From contig NZ_WWEO01000041.1 in the NCBI RefSeq assembly GCF_009928685.1, positions 62,001 to 126,000 of the forward strand: a stretch of DNA of 64,000 nt. The letters run 5' to 3'. The notes under the pieces are model-generated. The model saw nothing but the letters and a program-made list of their open reading frames with translations, did no database searches and was not told the origin of the DNA. This document shows positions 1 through 9,097 of the stretch, piece after piece. Within the stretch, counting starts at the first letter, position 1; the number at the start of each line of letters is the position of its first letter. The position numbers and the translations under genes are program-made. Origin of the DNA: Mucilaginibacter agri. Lineage in GTDB: Bacteria > Bacteroidota > Bacteroidia > Sphingobacteriales > Sphingobacteriaceae.

Positions 1-25
1 GACTTTACTAACTTTCGGACCAATA

Positions 26-1552
26 TTATTTACTTTCTGTAACCACGTCAACTACCGGGCGTTGGTCGCGGTTGGCTAAATCCCAGCCGGTGTAAAATAC
101 CAGTTGCGCACGTTTAACTAACAACGGGAAGTTGATTTTGCTTACTTCGTCGCCTGGTTTGTGGTAATCCTGGTGCTCGCCATCGAAATAGAAAATGATC
201 GGCACATTGTGTTTAGCGAAGTTATAGTGGTCAGAACGATAGTAAAAACGGTTCGGATCGTTAGGATCGTCATATTTATAGTCTAATACCAGGTTAGTGT
301 ATTTGGTATTAGCTTCCTCGTTTACTTTATGTAGCGTGGTACTTAGCATGGCCGAACCAATTACGTAAACATAATCAGACGAATCTGCTTTGCCCTGATG
401 CTCAAAGCCGGTACGGCCAATCATATCAATATTTAAATCGGCAATGGTGCGATTTAAAGGAATAACCGGATGATCGGTATAGTACTCCGAACCTAGTAAG
501 CCTTTTTCTTCGCCCACGTTACCTAAAAACAAAATGCTGCGGCGCGGGCCGTGGCCTTGCTTTTTAGCTTGAGTAAATGCTGTTGCAATTTCGAGGATAC
601 CTGTTGTACCAGAACCATCATCGTCGGCACCGTTGTTAACTTTATCCGGGCCATTAGGGTTTAAACCAATGTGGTCGTAGTGTGCCGAAAATACCAACAC
701 TTCGTCTTTTAACTTAGCGTCAGAACCTGGCAGAAAGCCTACCACGTCAACCGCTTTAGCGTCTTTAGTAATGTATTGGTAGTTTACCGTAATGGCAGCT
801 TTAACAGTTTGAACCTGCGCAGCCTCTACAATTTGGGCATACGTTTTACCACTGTTTTTCAGTAACTGATCGGCAATAGCGCCAGTGATGCTGAAATAAG
901 GGACAGTAGCATTTGCTGTAGCGCCATCCTTTTTCAAGGCAATACGCTCGGCCCCGTTAACACCACGCATACGCGCGTTGCTACTGGCTACTAAAATAAG
1001 CGCCGGTTTTTTAGCTTGTAAGGTTTTTAACACACCCATAAAACGGGCTGCAACTTGTCTGAAACTTTCGTTAGAGCCTGCTTTGGTTTCGTTAGCGACC
1101 AAAACAACTTTACCGGCAATATCTGTATTACCCAAATCAACGTCGGTGGCAGCTCCGATAAATACTACTTCGCTGGCATTGATAGTACCATTGGCAGTAA
1201 TGCCACCGGCAGTATAATCTTTTCCATAAACAGGTTGCGAGCCGTTAACATCAAATGAGGTTACTTTGGCTGATGTTGAGGTAAGCGGTACATCTAAAAA
1301 GTATGAGCCATTGTTTGCACCCTGCAGGCCTAGTTTTTTAAATTCGTTAGAGAGATAATTGGCCGCCATATCGGCACCGCGGGTTCCTGTTTCGCGGCCT
1401 TCAAACTCGTCTGAGGCAATAATGCTCAGGTGCTTGGTGGCATCTTTTACGGTGATGTAGCCCGCAAACTTTTCGGCTACCGGATCTTTTTGTGCATAAG
1501 TGCAATTAACAAAAGCCAATGCACAGGCACTTAAGAATAATACTTTCTTCAT
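26..1552 (-). CDS. Exported M28-family zinc aminopeptidase
   Basis: Likely a secreted metallo-exopeptidase that releases N-terminal amino acids in the periplasm or outside the cell. About 508 aa from the ATG at 1552; the open frame runs 24 codons further upstream, but only this ATG is followed by a signal peptide (MKKVLFLSACALAF, cleavage probably after TYA near residue 20). The M28 metal ligands are visible in order: H291 in HYDHIG, D310/311 in NNGADDDGSG, the E348-E349 pair in GNVGEEKG, D376 in NLNIDMIGR and H442 in SDHYNFA. A PA-type insert is probable between about residues 110 and 250. It follows rpiB on the same strand after 121 bp, so co-transcription is possible but not shown. The family is certain; the substrate is unknown. 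Confidence 0.9.
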   Translation of the reverse strand: MKKVLFLSACALAFVNCTYAQKDPVAEKFAGYITVKDATKHLSIIASDEFEGRETGTRGADMAANYLSNEFKKLGLQGANNGSYFLDVPLTSTSAKVTSFDVNGSQPVYGKDYTAGGITANGTINASEVVFIGAATDVDLGNTDIAGKVVLVANETKAGSNESFRQVAARFMGVLKTLQAKKPALILVASSNARMRGVNGAERIALKKDGATANATVPYFSITGAIADQLLKNSGKTYAQIVEAAQVQTVKAAITVNYQYITKDAKAVDVVGFLPGSDAKLKDEVLVFSAHYDHIGLNPNGPDKVNNGADDDGSGTTGILEIATAFTQAKKQGHGPRRSILFLGNVGEEKGLLGSEYYTDHPVIPLNRTIADLNIDMIGRTGFEHQGKADSSDYVYVIGSAMLSTTLHKVNEEANTKYTNLVLDYKYDDPNDPNRFYYRSDHYNFAKHNVPIIFYFDGEHQDYHKPGDEVSKINFPLLVKRAQLVFYTGWDLANRDQRPVVDVVTESK

Positions 1553-1673
1553 TTTGATTAATAAGGGTTCGAGCTTGGGTCGGTATCGACTAAGCATTAA
1601 CCACAAATATTGCAATTTTTGCAATATCGATTTATAACTTTATTGATACTTAAAGCTGGTATGTTACTGGAAA

Positions 1674-2105
1674 TTAGCACGAAATTTTCCCCACTCGGGT
1701 AGCATGGCGGCCGCCTTCAAATTCGGTGGTTAAAAAGGTCTCGGTAATAGCTTTTGCTTCTTCTATGGTCACAAACCTCGCCGGGATGCACAGTACATTA
1801 GCGTTATTATGCAAGCGTACCAATGTTGCAACCTCGGTATTCCAGCATAAGCCTGCGCGGATTCCCTGGTGTTTGTTGGCTGTTATGGCCACACCATTTG
1901 CACTGCCGCATATAAGGATACCCAAGTCAAATTCACCATTTTCAACAGCACTGGCAACTGGGTGGGCAAAATCTGGGTAGTCTGCCGAGTCACTGCTGTA
2001 GGTGCCAAAGTCTTTTACTTCGGCAACATCCAGAAACGCTTGTATTGCTTGTTTATATTCAAAGCCGGCGTGGTCGGCACCGATGGCAATTTTAAGATCT
2101 TTCAT
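1674..2105 (-). CDS. rpiB: Ribose-5-phosphate isomerase B
   Basis: Cytoplasmic pentose-phosphate enzyme interconverting ribose 5-phosphate and ribulose 5-phosphate (RpiB/LacAB family). The 143-aa length is normal. The N-terminal motif IAIGADHAGFEYK carries the D11-H12 pair; LILICGSANG-type sequence holds the catalytic cysteine C66, and H99 in VRLHNNAN is the usual ring-opening/phosphate-site histidine. The gene starts 4 bp after the tatC stop codon (2110), so tatC and rpiB are almost certainly one transcript. No unusual features. Confidence 0.95.
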   Translation of the reverse strand: MKDLKIAIGADHAGFEYKQAIQAFLDVAEVKDFGTYSSDSADYPDFAHPVASAVENGEFDLGILICGSANGVAITANKHQGIRAGLCWNTEVATLVRLHNNANVLCIPARFVTIEEAKAITETFLTTEFEGGRHATRVGKISC

Positions 2106-2109
2106 TAAT

Positions 2110-2967
2110 TTAAGCTTCCTGGGCCTGTCTAAGTTTTCTTTTTTCTACAGTACCAGCTACAACAATACCCACTTCATAAAGTACAAATAATGGTATACTT
2201 ACTACGGTCATGGTAAGCATATCTGGCGTTGGTGTAATAACCGCAGCTATGATAAGGATGATTACAATAGCATAGCGGCGCCCTGCACGCATAAACTTTA
2301 CGGTAAGAATACCAAGGTTTGATAAAATATAAATTAGGATAGGTAATTCAAAAACGATACCCGTTGCCAATGTAAGTGTGGCAACCGAAGATAAATATGA
2401 ATCGACGGTAAAAGTATTCTCTATCTCCTTACTTACGCTGAGGTTAGCTAAAAAGCTAATAGATTCCGGCACGATAACATAATAACCAAATAGTATCCCG
2501 ATAATAAACAATAAGGATGCGTAGAATACAAAACCGCTGGCTGCTTTACGTTCTTTCTCGTGGAGAGCGGGCTTAATAAAACGCCAGATTTCCCACAGCA
2601 AATAAGGAAAACCCAGGGTAATGCCTATTATCAAAGCCGAGTTGATTTCCAGCGTAAACTGGCCGGCCATTTCTGTATTTATAATTTTGCCCGGAATTTT
2701 ATCAATACAAAAACCAGGCCTGTGGAGTGCCTCGCCAAGTTTACAAAGCATTCGATACGTCCAAAATGTTGGCTTTTTAGGCCCCATAATAATCGTGTCG
2801 AATATAAAATCGTAATAAATAAATGCCACTATCATGAAAATTATAATGGCAATTGAGGCACGAATCAAATGCCAACGAAGTTCTTCGATGTGGTCAAAAA
2901 ATGACATCTCGGCCTCCATCGATTTACTTTTTTCTTTGATGGCCTTTACTATTCTATTATCGCTCAT
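2110..2967 (-). CDS. tatC: Sec-independent protein translocase TatC
   Basis: Core receptor of the twin-arginine translocase in the inner membrane, exporting folded proteins. 285 aa with six hydrophobic segments typical of TatC. The N-terminal signature FFDHIEELRWHLIRA (near residues 24-38) is diagnostic, and the last segments include the conserved VITPTPDMLTM near the C-terminus. A periplasmic loop insert around residues 65-95 is common in Bacteroidota. The window holds at least one candidate substrate, the gluconate-dehydrogenase-like subunit at 23823-24392 with an RR pair. No tatA/tatB lies alongside. Confidence 0.96.
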   Translation of the reverse strand: MSDNRIVKAIKEKSKSMEAEMSFFDHIEELRWHLIRASIAIIIFMIVAFIYYDFIFDTIIMGPKKPTFWTYRMLCKLGEALHRPGFCIDKIPGKIINTEMAGQFTLEINSALIIGITLGFPYLLWEIWRFIKPALHEKERKAASGFVFYASLLFIIGILFGYYVIVPESISFLANLSVSKEIENTFTVDSYLSSVATLTLATGIVFELPILIYILSNLGILTVKFMRAGRRYAIVIILIIAAVITPTPDMLTMTVVSIPLFVLYEVGIVVAGTVEKRKLRQAQEA

Positions 2968-2978
2968 GTGTTCGGAAA

Positions 2979-2986
2979 CAAAAATA
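2979..2986 (-). promoter_or_regulatory. Bacteroidota -7 element upstream of tatC
   Basis: On the minus strand TATTTTTG matches the Bacteroidota -7 consensus TAnnTTTG and ends 11 nt before the tatC ATG (2967). It overlaps the tail of the terminator hairpin of the preceding acc operon, so termination and re-initiation would be packed into about 35 bp. No convincing -33 TTG is seen. Position supports the call; no experiment does. Confidence 0.45.
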
Positions 2987-3013
2987 CCATTCTATTTATA
3001 TTTAGAATGGTAT
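2984..3013 (-). terminator. Terminator of the yceD-accC operon
   Basis: Perfect 11-bp inverted repeat (ATACCATTCTA / TAGAATGGTAT, arms 2984-2994 and 3003-3013) with an 8-nt loop. Read on the minus strand, the second arm runs into TTTTTGTTT. It lies 31 bp past the accC stop and ends the long lipid-synthesis operon. Confidence 0.75.
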
Positions 3014-3043
3014 GTAAAATTATAATCTATATACGGAAAATCG

Positions 3044-4384
3044 TTACTCAGCGTACTCAAATGTTTCCATAAATTTTGTGGTAAAGTTACCAGCCCTAAA
3101 ATTAGGGTCTTGCAGCAATTGCAAGTGGAACGGAATGGTGGTTTTTACACCCTCTATCACAAATTCAGACAGTGCGCGCTCCATGGTGTTCAAAGCTTCT
3201 TCGCGGGTTTGGGCCACACAGATCAGCTTGGCAATCATCGAGTCGTAATTTGGCGGGATAATGTAACCAGTGTATACGTGCGTATCAACCCTTACACCAT
3301 GGCCACCCGGAGAGTGGAAGTTGGTAATTTTACCCGGTGAAGGGCGGAAATTATTAGAAGGGTCTTCGGCATTTATACGGCACTCAATAGCGTGCATGGT
3401 TGGTTCGTAGTTTTTGCCCGAGATAGGGATACCCGCTGCAACCTTAATCTGTTCTTTGATCAGGTCGAAGTTGATTACCTCTTCGGTTACCGGGTGCTCT
3501 ACCTGGATACGGGTGTTCATCTCCATAAAGTAGAAGTTGCGGTGTTTATCAACCAAAAATTCTACAGTACCGGCACCTTCGTATTTAACGGCTTTAGCAC
3601 CTTTAATAGCAGCTTCGCCCATTTTTTTACGCAGTTTTTCTGTCATAAATGGCGAAGGGGCTTCTTCAACCAATTTCTGGTGACGACGCTGAATAGAGCA
3701 ATCGCGCTCAGATAAATGGCAAACTTTACCGTATTGATCACCCACTACCTGTATCTCAATGTGGCGTGGATCTTCTACGTATTTTTCTAAGTATAAACCG
3801 TCGTTGCCAAAAGCAGCGCCAGATTCGGCACGGGCAGAATCCCAGGCCGGTTCAAAGTCCATATCATTCCAAACCACACGCATACCTCGGCCACCACCAC
3901 CGGCGGTAGCTTTAAGTATAACAGGGTAGCCAATTTTGTTGGCAATGGTAATACCTTCTTTAACGGTGGTTAACAAACCTTCAGAACCAGGGATAGTTGG
4001 TACACCAGCCTTTTTCATGGTAGCTTTGGCCGAGGCCTTATCACCCATAGCGTTGATCTGATCGGCAGTTGCACCGATAAATTTAATACCGTACTCGGCG
4101 CAAATAGCAGAGAACTTGGCATTCTCTGATAAGAAACCATAACCCGGATGAATTGCATCGGCGTTGGTTAATTCTGCAGCTGAGATAATATTTGGAATAT
4201 TTAAGTAAGAGTCGCGGCTGGCCGGCGGACCGATACAAACTGCCTCATCTGCAAAACGCACATGAAGGCTGTCACGGTCGGCGGTTGAATATACAGCTAC
4301 GGTTTTAATGCCCATCTCTTTACAGGTACGTATGATACGCAGGGCAATTTCACCTCTGTTAGCTATTAATATCTTTTTAAACAT
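3044..4384 (-). CDS. accC: Acetyl-CoA carboxylase, biotin carboxylase subunit
   Basis: ATP-dependent carboxylation of the biotin on AccB, the first half-reaction of acetyl-CoA carboxylase in fatty-acid synthesis. 446 aa from the ATG at 4384 ([16 protein letters not shown]); an in-frame ATG eight codons upstream lies inside the spacer repeat and is rejected. Visible motifs: [10 protein letters not shown] (79-88), the glycine-rich ATP-grasp loop GGGGRGMR (162-169), and [14 protein letters not shown] containing the catalytic Glu/Arg region. It follows accB in the same direction, separated by a roughly 190-bp inverted-repeat element. Ends at a clear terminator. Confidence 0.97.
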   Translation of the reverse strand: MFKKILIANRGEIALRIIRTCKEMGIKTVAVYSTADRDSLHVRFADEAVCIGPPASRDSYLNIPNIISAAELTNADAIHPGYGFLSENAKFSAICAEYGIKFIGATADQINAMGDKASAKATMKKAGVPTIPGSEGLLTTVKEGITIANKIGYPVILKATAGGGGRGMRVVWNDMDFEPAWDSARAESGAAFGNDGLYLEKYVEDPRHIEIQVVGDQYGKVCHLSERDCSIQRRHQKLVEEAPSPFMTEKLRKKMGEAAIKGAKAVKYEGAGTVEFLVDKHRNFYFMEMNTRIQVEHPVTEEVINFDLIKEQIKVAAGIPISGKNYEPTMHAIECRINAEDPSNNFRPSPGKITNFHSPGGHGVRVDTHVYTGYIIPPNYDSMIAKLICVAQTREEALNTMERALSEFVIEGVKTTIPFHLQLLQDPNFRAGNFTTKFMETFEYAE

Positions 4385-4390
4385 GCTTTT

Positions 4391-4577
4391 AATTTGTTGA
4401 TTTGTCAATTAGCTAATTTGTTAATTGTAATCATCGCTTAATAGTGATCATCAACAAGGGGCGCAAATTAACTAATTGATTGACAAATAATCGTTTTATT
4501 AATCTGTCAATTATTAGGTATCTGTATAACAAGGCTCATTAACAAATTGCCAAATCACCTCATTAACAAATTAATTA
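4391..4577. repeat. Inverted pair of degenerate 8-nt repeat arrays between accB and accC
   Basis: Two arms of degenerate octamers facing each other: 4391-4427 (units such as AATTTGTT and AATTAGCT) and 4537-4577, whose reverse complement contains AATTTGTT, GATTTGGC and AATGAGGT units. The arms occupy the spacer almost exactly: one ends 6 bp before the accC ATG and the other overlaps the accB stop codon. The middle (about 110 bp) has further fragments of the same motif and no ORF. Architecturally like the metH/metF element, but in another sequence dialect. Confidence 0.7.
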
Positions 4578-5054
4578 CATCGGTTCTACTAAATATAAAG
4601 GTTGATCGTACTCAACAGGTGATGCATTATCAACTAATACTTTTACGATACGGCCAGAAACTTCTGATTCTATTTCGTTGAACAGTTTCATAGCCTCGAT
4701 GATACATAATACGGTACCTGGCTTAATCTCGTCGCCAACGTTAACAAACGAAGGTTTTTCTGGGGTAGAAGAGCGGTAGAAAGTACCGATCATTGGCGAT
4801 TTAACGGTGATGTAATTTGATGCATCTGCCGCTGGCGCTGCTGCAACCGGAGCCGCCGCGTGTTCAACCACAGTAGTAGCTACAGGAGCTGGCGCTGCAG
4901 CCGCCGCTGGTAATGCCGGAATAGTAGCATTAACGTAGGTAGGAGCCTGCTGCGTTTTTATCGTGATTTTAAATTCTTCCTGCTCAATTGAGACTTCGCT
5001 TACACCTGCTTTGGCAACAAAGCGAATCAAATCCTGTATTTGTTTAATATCCAT
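4575..5054 (-). CDS. accB: Acetyl-CoA carboxylase, biotin carboxyl carrier protein
   Basis: Carries covalently bound biotin between the carboxylase (AccC) and the carboxyltransferase. 159 aa: an N-terminal dimerisation segment (1-38), an Ala/Pro-rich flexible linker (about 40-78), and a biotinyl domain with the motif IIEAMKLFNEIE, whose lysine K123 is the biotin attachment site. Preceded by fabH (stop 5131, 76 bp) and followed by accC. All members lie in one orientation, so one transcript is likely. Confidence 0.96.
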   Translation of the reverse strand: MDIKQIQDLIRFVAKAGVSEVSIEQEEFKITIKTQQAPTYVNATIPALPAAAAAPAPVATTVVEHAAAPVAAAPAADASNYITVKSPMIGTFYRSSTPEKPSFVNVGDEIKPGTVLCIIEAMKLFNEIESEVSGRIVKVLVDNASPVEYDQPLYLVEPM

Positions 5055-5130
5055 GTTTAAGTGAAAAATTGGTTGGATAAAGATTAAATATCTAAGTTAT
5101 AACAAAATAAACGAAAAAAGTTGAGCGAAA

Positions 5131-6120
5131 TTAATACGCCCATTTGATGTACATGGCGCCCCAGGTAAACCCACCGCCAAAAGCAGCAAGCACCAGGTTA
5201 TCGCCTTTCTTAAATTTGCTTTCCCACTCCCATAAACAAAGCGGTATGGTACCGTTGGTGGTATTACCAAAACGCTCTATGTTAATAATAACCTTATCTG
5301 AGTTTACACCCATACGGTTTGCGGTAGCATCTATAATACGTTTATTTGCCTGGTGTGGTACCAGCCATGCAACATCGTCAGACTGGAGGCTGTTGCGCTC
5401 CATTACTTCGGCTGCAACATCGGCCATGTTGGTAACGGCAAACTTAAATACGGTTTTACCCTCCTGGTAGGCATAATGTTCGTTCGCATCAACGGTTGCA
5501 TGCGTTGCCGGGTGTAGAGAACCACCGGCTTTCATGTTTAAAAACTCGCGGCCCGAGCCATCGGTTTTTAAAACAGAGTCTAAAATTCCGAAACCTTCTG
5601 TATTAGGCTCAAGCAGGGCACAGCCACAGCCATCGCCAAAAATAATGCAGGTTGCGCGGTCCTGATAGTTAATGATAGACGACATTTTATCGCCACCTAC
5701 TACCAATACCTTTTTATAACGGCCGCTCTCTATAAAAGAAGCGCCGGTAGCTAAACCAAACACAAAGCCAGAGCAAGCAGCCTGCAAATCGTATCCCCAC
5801 GCATTTTTAGCGCCTACTTTATCTGCTAAAATATTTGCCGTAGCCGGGAAAGGCATATCTGGTGTGGTAGTACAAAAAATTATAAGTTCAATTTCTTCGG
5901 CAGAAATGCCGCGTTTTTCGAGCAGGCCTTTTACGGCTGGTACGGCAAGGTCTGAAGTGGCAAGGCCCTCGCCTTTGAGGATACGACGCTCTTTAATACC
6001 AGTACGACTGGTAATCCATTCGTCGTTTGTATCTACCATTGTTTCCAGCTCCTGGTTAGTAAGTACATAGTCGGGTACGTAACCATTTACAGCTGTAATA
6101 GCAGCATGTATTTTTTGCAT
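5131..6120 (-). CDS. fabH: 3-oxoacyl-ACP synthase III
   Basis: Condenses acetyl- or branched acyl-CoA with malonyl-ACP to start type II fatty-acid synthesis. 329 aa, typical for FabH. The catalytic triad is complete: C116 in DLQAACSGF, His in VPHQANKRI (about 255) and Asn in [10 protein letters not shown] (about 285). It sits 17 bp after plsX in the classic rpmF-plsX-fabH order. In Bacteroidota FabH usually prefers branched primers for iso-fatty acids; that is family knowledge and cannot be read from this sequence. Confidence 0.97.
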   Translation of the reverse strand: MQKIHAAITAVNGYVPDYVLTNQELETMVDTNDEWITSRTGIKERRILKGEGLATSDLAVPAVKGLLEKRGISAEEIELIIFCTTTPDMPFPATANILADKVGAKNAWGYDLQAACSGFVFGLATGASFIESGRYKKVLVVGGDKMSSIINYQDRATCIIFGDGCGCALLEPNTEGFGILDSVLKTDGSGREFLNMKAGGSLHPATHATVDANEHYAYQEGKTVFKFAVTNMADVAAEVMERNSLQSDDVAWLVPHQANKRIIDATANRMGVNSDKVIINIERFGNTTNGTIPLCLWEWESKFKKGDNLVLAAFGGGFTWGAMYIKWAY

Positions 6121-6137
6121 TTTATATAAATATCTTG

Positions 6138-7076
6138 TTACTGAAAAGCCTGTTTTATTTTCTCAATCAAACCGCTCTCAACCATATCTCTTGATAAAAG
6201 CACCATATTTTTAATAGCTTCGGGGTTAGAGATGCCATGCCCTACCACAACAGGGGCATTAACACCCAAAATAGGGCTGCCACCATATTGCTCATAGTTA
6301 AAGCGATCAAAGAATTCGTCCCTCAGGCCCTTTTTCATGGTAATCACGTAAAAAGACTCGGCCATTTTCAATATTACATTACCGGTGAAACCATCGGCAA
6401 CAATTACATCGGCGTGATCACTAAAAATATCACGCCCCTCCACATTCCCCACAAAGTTAAACAGCTCAGTTTCCTTCATTAAAGGATAGGTGGCCAAGGC
6501 AAGCATATTGCCTTTCTCCTCCTCTTCGCCAATATTAACCAGGGCAACGCGGGGTGTTTTAATGTTGTAGATAAGCTCGGCGTAGATGCTGCCCAACACG
6601 CCAAATTGCAGCAATGTTTCGGGCTTGCAATCGGCATTGGCACCTACATCCAACAAAATACCCAAACCGCCTTTCAGTTTGGGTACAATGGATGCCATGG
6701 CAGGGCGGATAACGCCCGGAATACTTTTTACGCTAAATACAGAACCCACAAGCATGGCGCCTGTGTTTCCGGCCGATGAGAAGGTATCGATCTGGCCCTC
6801 TTTAAGCATTTTAAAGCCTACGCTTATGCTCGAATCGGGTTTCTGAACGATTGCTTTGGTTGGATGTTCGCCCATGCCTATCACCTCGGTGGTATGCACA
6901 AACTCAAATTTATCAGCACTAAAACCCTGCTCTTCGAGCAAGGCTAAAGCCGTTGGCTTGTCACCAATAAGTACAAGCTGATGATCTGCTGATAATACTT
7001 TACAGGCTTCAATTGCCCCTAAAACGGTTGCTTTGGGAGCGTAATCACCGCCCATAATATCCAAGCCAATCTTCAT
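6138..7076 (-). CDS. plsX: Phosphate acyltransferase
   Basis: Makes acyl-phosphate from acyl-ACP and orthophosphate for the PlsY step of phospholipid synthesis; a peripheral membrane enzyme. 312 aa. The start [16 protein letters not shown] is the family signature, followed by [10 protein letters not shown] and [13 protein letters not shown] motifs. Located 14 bp after rpmF and 17 bp before fabH. Coupling of ribosomal protein L32 with PlsX/FabH is conserved across many bacteria and thought to link growth with membrane synthesis. Confidence 0.97.
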   Translation of the reverse strand: MKIGLDIMGGDYAPKATVLGAIEACKVLSADHQLVLIGDKPTALALLEEQGFSADKFEFVHTTEVIGMGEHPTKAIVQKPDSSISVGFKMLKEGQIDTFSSAGNTGAMLVGSVFSVKSIPGVIRPAMASIVPKLKGGLGILLDVGANADCKPETLLQFGVLGSIYAELIYNIKTPRVALVNIGEEEEKGNMLALATYPLMKETELFNFVGNVEGRDIFSDHADVIVADGFTGNVILKMAESFYVITMKKGLRDEFFDRFNYEQYGGSPILGVNAPVVVGHGISNPEAIKNMVLLSRDMVESGLIEKIKQAFQ

Positions 7077-7090
7077 TTCGGAAAATTAAC

Positions 7091-7282
7091 TTAAGCTACT
7101 GCAGTTTTTTCAACAAGGATTTTGCCGTTGTAGTAAAGGTTACCATCAACAGTATAAGCTCTGTGTGGTAAATGCACAGTGCCAGTTGTTTGACAAGTTG
7201 TTAAACCTGGAGCTTCTGCTTTGTAATGCGTTCTGCGCTTATCTCTTCTCGATTTCGAAAATTTCCGTTTTGGATTTGGCAT
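7091..7282 (-). CDS. rpmF: 50S ribosomal protein L32
   Basis: Small basic structural protein of the large ribosomal subunit. 63 aa, starting MPNPKRKFSKSRRDKRRTHY, the conserved L32 N-terminus. It has one Cys (CQTTGTVH) and so lacks the four-cysteine zinc ribbon found in some L32 variants. It lies 17 bp after the YceD-like gene and 14 bp before plsX, in the conserved order. Confidence 0.97.
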   Translation of the reverse strand: MPNPKRKFSKSRRDKRRTHYKAEAPGLTTCQTTGTVHLPHRAYTVDGNLYYNGKILVEKTAVA

Positions 7283-7299
7283 AACTTTCTATTTTATGA

Positions 7300-7824
7300 T
7301 CATTTAAATTTTTTGAGTGCATCCCACCGTGGGTCATGCTGCTCATTGTTTGTTTCACTTCCACCCTCCAGTTGTTTTAACCTGTCGAGCATTTCTTTAT
7401 CACAATATGGGGTATTCCCCTCGTCGTTGCACCGCGTAAAAAACGGCACCGCAACGGTTACATATTCATATATTAACCCTGCAACGTTTATTTCAAAATC
7501 GTTTTTTTTCAGGGTGATGATCTCCTCATCCTCGTCTATTTCCTCGTCGGCAAACTTAGCGATCTGCTGCTCGTGTATATCCAGCGGTTGCGGATATGGC
7601 GATAAGCATTTGTCGCAAGTAAGGTCGATACTGCCGGTAATTTTAAAGTCGAGAATAAGCATTGTTTCCTGCTTATCCAGTTCAACCGTGCATTGCAGGT
7701 TGGCCTTCTTTACCAGCGAGTATTCAAACTCGTCGAAAAAAGCATCTGTTATAGCATACTCAAAAAGATGCTTCCCAAGCTTAAGGCCTGTAAAAGGAAT
7801 CGAATATGTTTTTAACGATTTCAA
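7300..7824 (-). CDS. yceD: YceD/DUF177-family protein, TTG start proposed
   Basis: YceD (DUF177) proteins are implicated in 23S rRNA accumulation in other bacteria and are typically encoded just upstream of rpmF, as here. The conserved core LTCDKCLSPYPQPL and the acidic FADEEIDEDEEI stretch are visible. The first in-frame ATG is at 7866, but a strong -7 promoter motif (TACATTTG, 7850 to 7843) lies downstream of it, so that ATG is probably not transcribed. A TTG at 7824 opens MKSLKTYSIPFTG, matching the N-terminus I recall from relatives, and gives 174 aa. The family call is firm; the start is an inference. Confidence 0.82.
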   Translation of the reverse strand: MKSLKTYSIPFTGLKLGKHLFEYAITDAFFDEFEYSLVKKANLQCTVELDKQETMLILDFKITGSIDLTCDKCLSPYPQPLDIHEQQIAKFADEEIDEDEEIITLKKNDFEINVAGLIYEYVTVAVPFFTRCNDEGNTPYCDKEMLDRLKQLEGGSETNNEQHDPRWDALKKFK

Positions 7825-7842
7825 TGAGCGATAATTAGCCCG

Positions 7843-7850
7843 CAAATGTA
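7843..7850 (-). promoter_or_regulatory. -7 promoter element of the yceD-rpmF-plsX-fabH-acc operon
   Basis: TACATTTG on the minus strand is an exact match to TAnnTTTG. Transcription would start near 7837, about 13 nt before the proposed TTG start at 7824 and downstream of the alternative ATG at 7866. A TTTG sits upstream but its spacing is shorter than usual, so the -33 element is uncertain. Confidence 0.6.
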
Positions 7851-8092
7851 GGGATTTTTTCAACAAACCGAAAACGTTTTTTCGGAATTGTTTTTTAGGT
7901 CGATTTTAAGCGGCGGAAAGGGGATAAAAGAGGAGGGGATGAATGAAATTCTAACACCTGTTTTCGCCAGTAAAGTTTCTATTAGCTTCTTAACGTTTGT
8001 TGGTTAATTACTTGCGGAAGGACGATGCTGTTGTTAACGATGAACGGTTGTGTCATTATTATTGTCAGCCCGCTCATAGCCACGGAGGCCTA

Positions 8093-8183
8093 GTTACTTT
8101 TGGCTTGATCCAAAAGTAACCAAAAGATCAAGACAGAAAAAAGCTCCAACGCACAGGCCTGCCCTCGGCCCCGCTTTTCTGTC
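8093..8183. repeat. Double-hairpin REP-like repeat in a 450-bp spacer
   Basis: Two palindromes in tandem. The first is a perfect 11-bp inverted repeat GTTACTTTTGG / CCAAAAGTAAC with a 6-nt loop (8093-8120). The second pairs GACAGAAAAAAGC (8132-8144) with GCTTTTCTGTC (8173-8183) around a GC-rich loop. I recall similar 'ttacttttgg...ccaaaagtaa' repeats scattered through many Bacteroidota genomes; that needs a genome search. The rest of the 7867-8313 spacer shows no gene. Confidence 0.7.
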
Positions 8184-8261
8184 TGGCCGCCCCTCTTAAA
8201 ACAACGACGTTTAAGAAAAAGAAGGGTATTATCCTTATTCTCAATATTTCGTATCCATCAA

Positions 8262-8293
8262 AAAAGCCTCCCGGCTTGCACCGGGAGGCTTTT
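8262..8293 (-). terminator. Terminator of the DUF6249-like gene
   Basis: Perfect 13-bp stem (AAAAGCCTCCCGG / CCGGGAGGCTTTT) with a 6-nt loop. Read on the minus strand the stem ends in a run of six T. It lies 20 bp beyond the stop of the gene at 8314-8691. Confidence 0.9.
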
Positions 8294-8313
8294 AACACAA
8301 CAACATCAAATTT

Positions 8314-8691
8314 TTATTCTTCTATCTTAAATTCGTCGGCGTTGTTTTTGGCAGACGGCATCTCTTTCTTTTCGATAAGGTAAGAGATAAATAAGCCTAA
8401 GCCACCAAATACCGCTATGAGTGAAAAGTAAATCGCTTCGTTATCGCTGTCGTTACCAAAAGCGGTACGATCTAACAGGTAAGCTAAAAACAAACCCAAA
8501 CCAGAGCCAATTAATAGCAAGCCCCATTTAAGGTTTTGAAAAGGAGCCGATTGCGGCTTGTAACGGCGGGGGTCCATACCTCGCTCTATCATGGCCATGC
8601 GCTCGCGTTTGTACAAATAAACGATACCAAAGATTGTTAAGAACATTGCAGTTGGTACCACGATCGGAATCAGTATTTCTGGGCCTTCCAT
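8314..8691 (-). CDS. Small membrane protein, DUF6249-like
   Basis: 125 aa with an N-terminal hydrophobic segment (about 7-27), a basic cytoplasmic stretch RERMAMIERGMDPRRYKP, and two further hydrophobic segments (about 53-70 and 87-107). The motif 'MIERGMDP' after a first membrane helix is what I associate with DUF6249 Bacteroidota proteins of unknown function. It stands alone, with its own terminator, beside an ECF sigma operon transcribed away from it. No enzymatic motif is visible. Confidence 0.75.
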   Translation of the reverse strand: MEGPEILIPIVVPTAMFLTIFGIVYLYKRERMAMIERGMDPRRYKPQSAPFQNLKWGLLLIGSGLGLFLAYLLDRTAFGNDSDNEAIYFSLIAVFGGLGLFISYLIEKKEMPSAKNNADEFKIEE

Positions 8692-8813
8692 TGTAATTTA
8701 TATTTTAATTGTTTAAAAATTTTGTTTCGTTAAGCACACCCTAACTGGTGTATTTGTAAGCTATGACTACCTGTTTTTAAACGAGGTTACACCTTGATTG
8801 AAAAAAATTAAAA

Positions 8814-9026
8814 AGAGTCAAGAATCGAGAATCAAGAGACAAGAGTGTAATATATAGTGGCAGTGGTGAGTGGCAGTATGTGAGAAGACAATGGGCTATC
8901 AACCATAAACTTTAAGTATATATAGTATATAAACATCCGCCAAAAACTATTGACCAATGACTAATGACTATTAATCAATGAACTTTCTGCTAGGAACCAT
9001 GATCTATCAACCATAAACTATAAATA
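8814..9026. repeat. Patchwork of degenerate 7-nt repeat arrays upstream of the sigma factor
   Basis: Several short heptad arrays follow one another: 8814-8845 (GAGTCAA, GAATCGA, then GAATCAA, GAGACAA), 8856-8884 (AGTGGCA, GTGGTGA and similar), 8896-8911 (CTATCAACCATAAACT), 8949-8983 (AATGACT twice, flanked by ATTGACC and AATGAAC) and 9004-9026, which repeats CTATCAACCATAAACT exactly. No coding potential is seen. The spacer 8692-9097 is otherwise empty apart from a promoter at its end. Confidence 0.65.
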
Positions 9027-9040
9027 CCCGATAAATAACT

Positions 9041-9048
9041 TATTTTTA
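9041..9048 (+). promoter_or_regulatory. Possible -7 element for the ECF sigma operon
   Basis: TATTTTTA matches TAnnTTTG at seven of eight positions and lies 49 nt before the sigma-factor ATG. It starts immediately after the heptad patchwork. Weak call; autoregulation by the ECF factor itself is common but no second motif is available for comparison. Confidence 0.35.
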
Positions 9049-9097
9049 CATCACCTGTAACCTGGCAATTAAACCGCGCGTCAGAGAGCTATATACA

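Noticed and set aside
7226..7834. 202-codon plus-strand frame over yceD/rpmF
   Set aside because: Lies opposite two conserved genes and is Ser/Cys/Phe-rich without homology.
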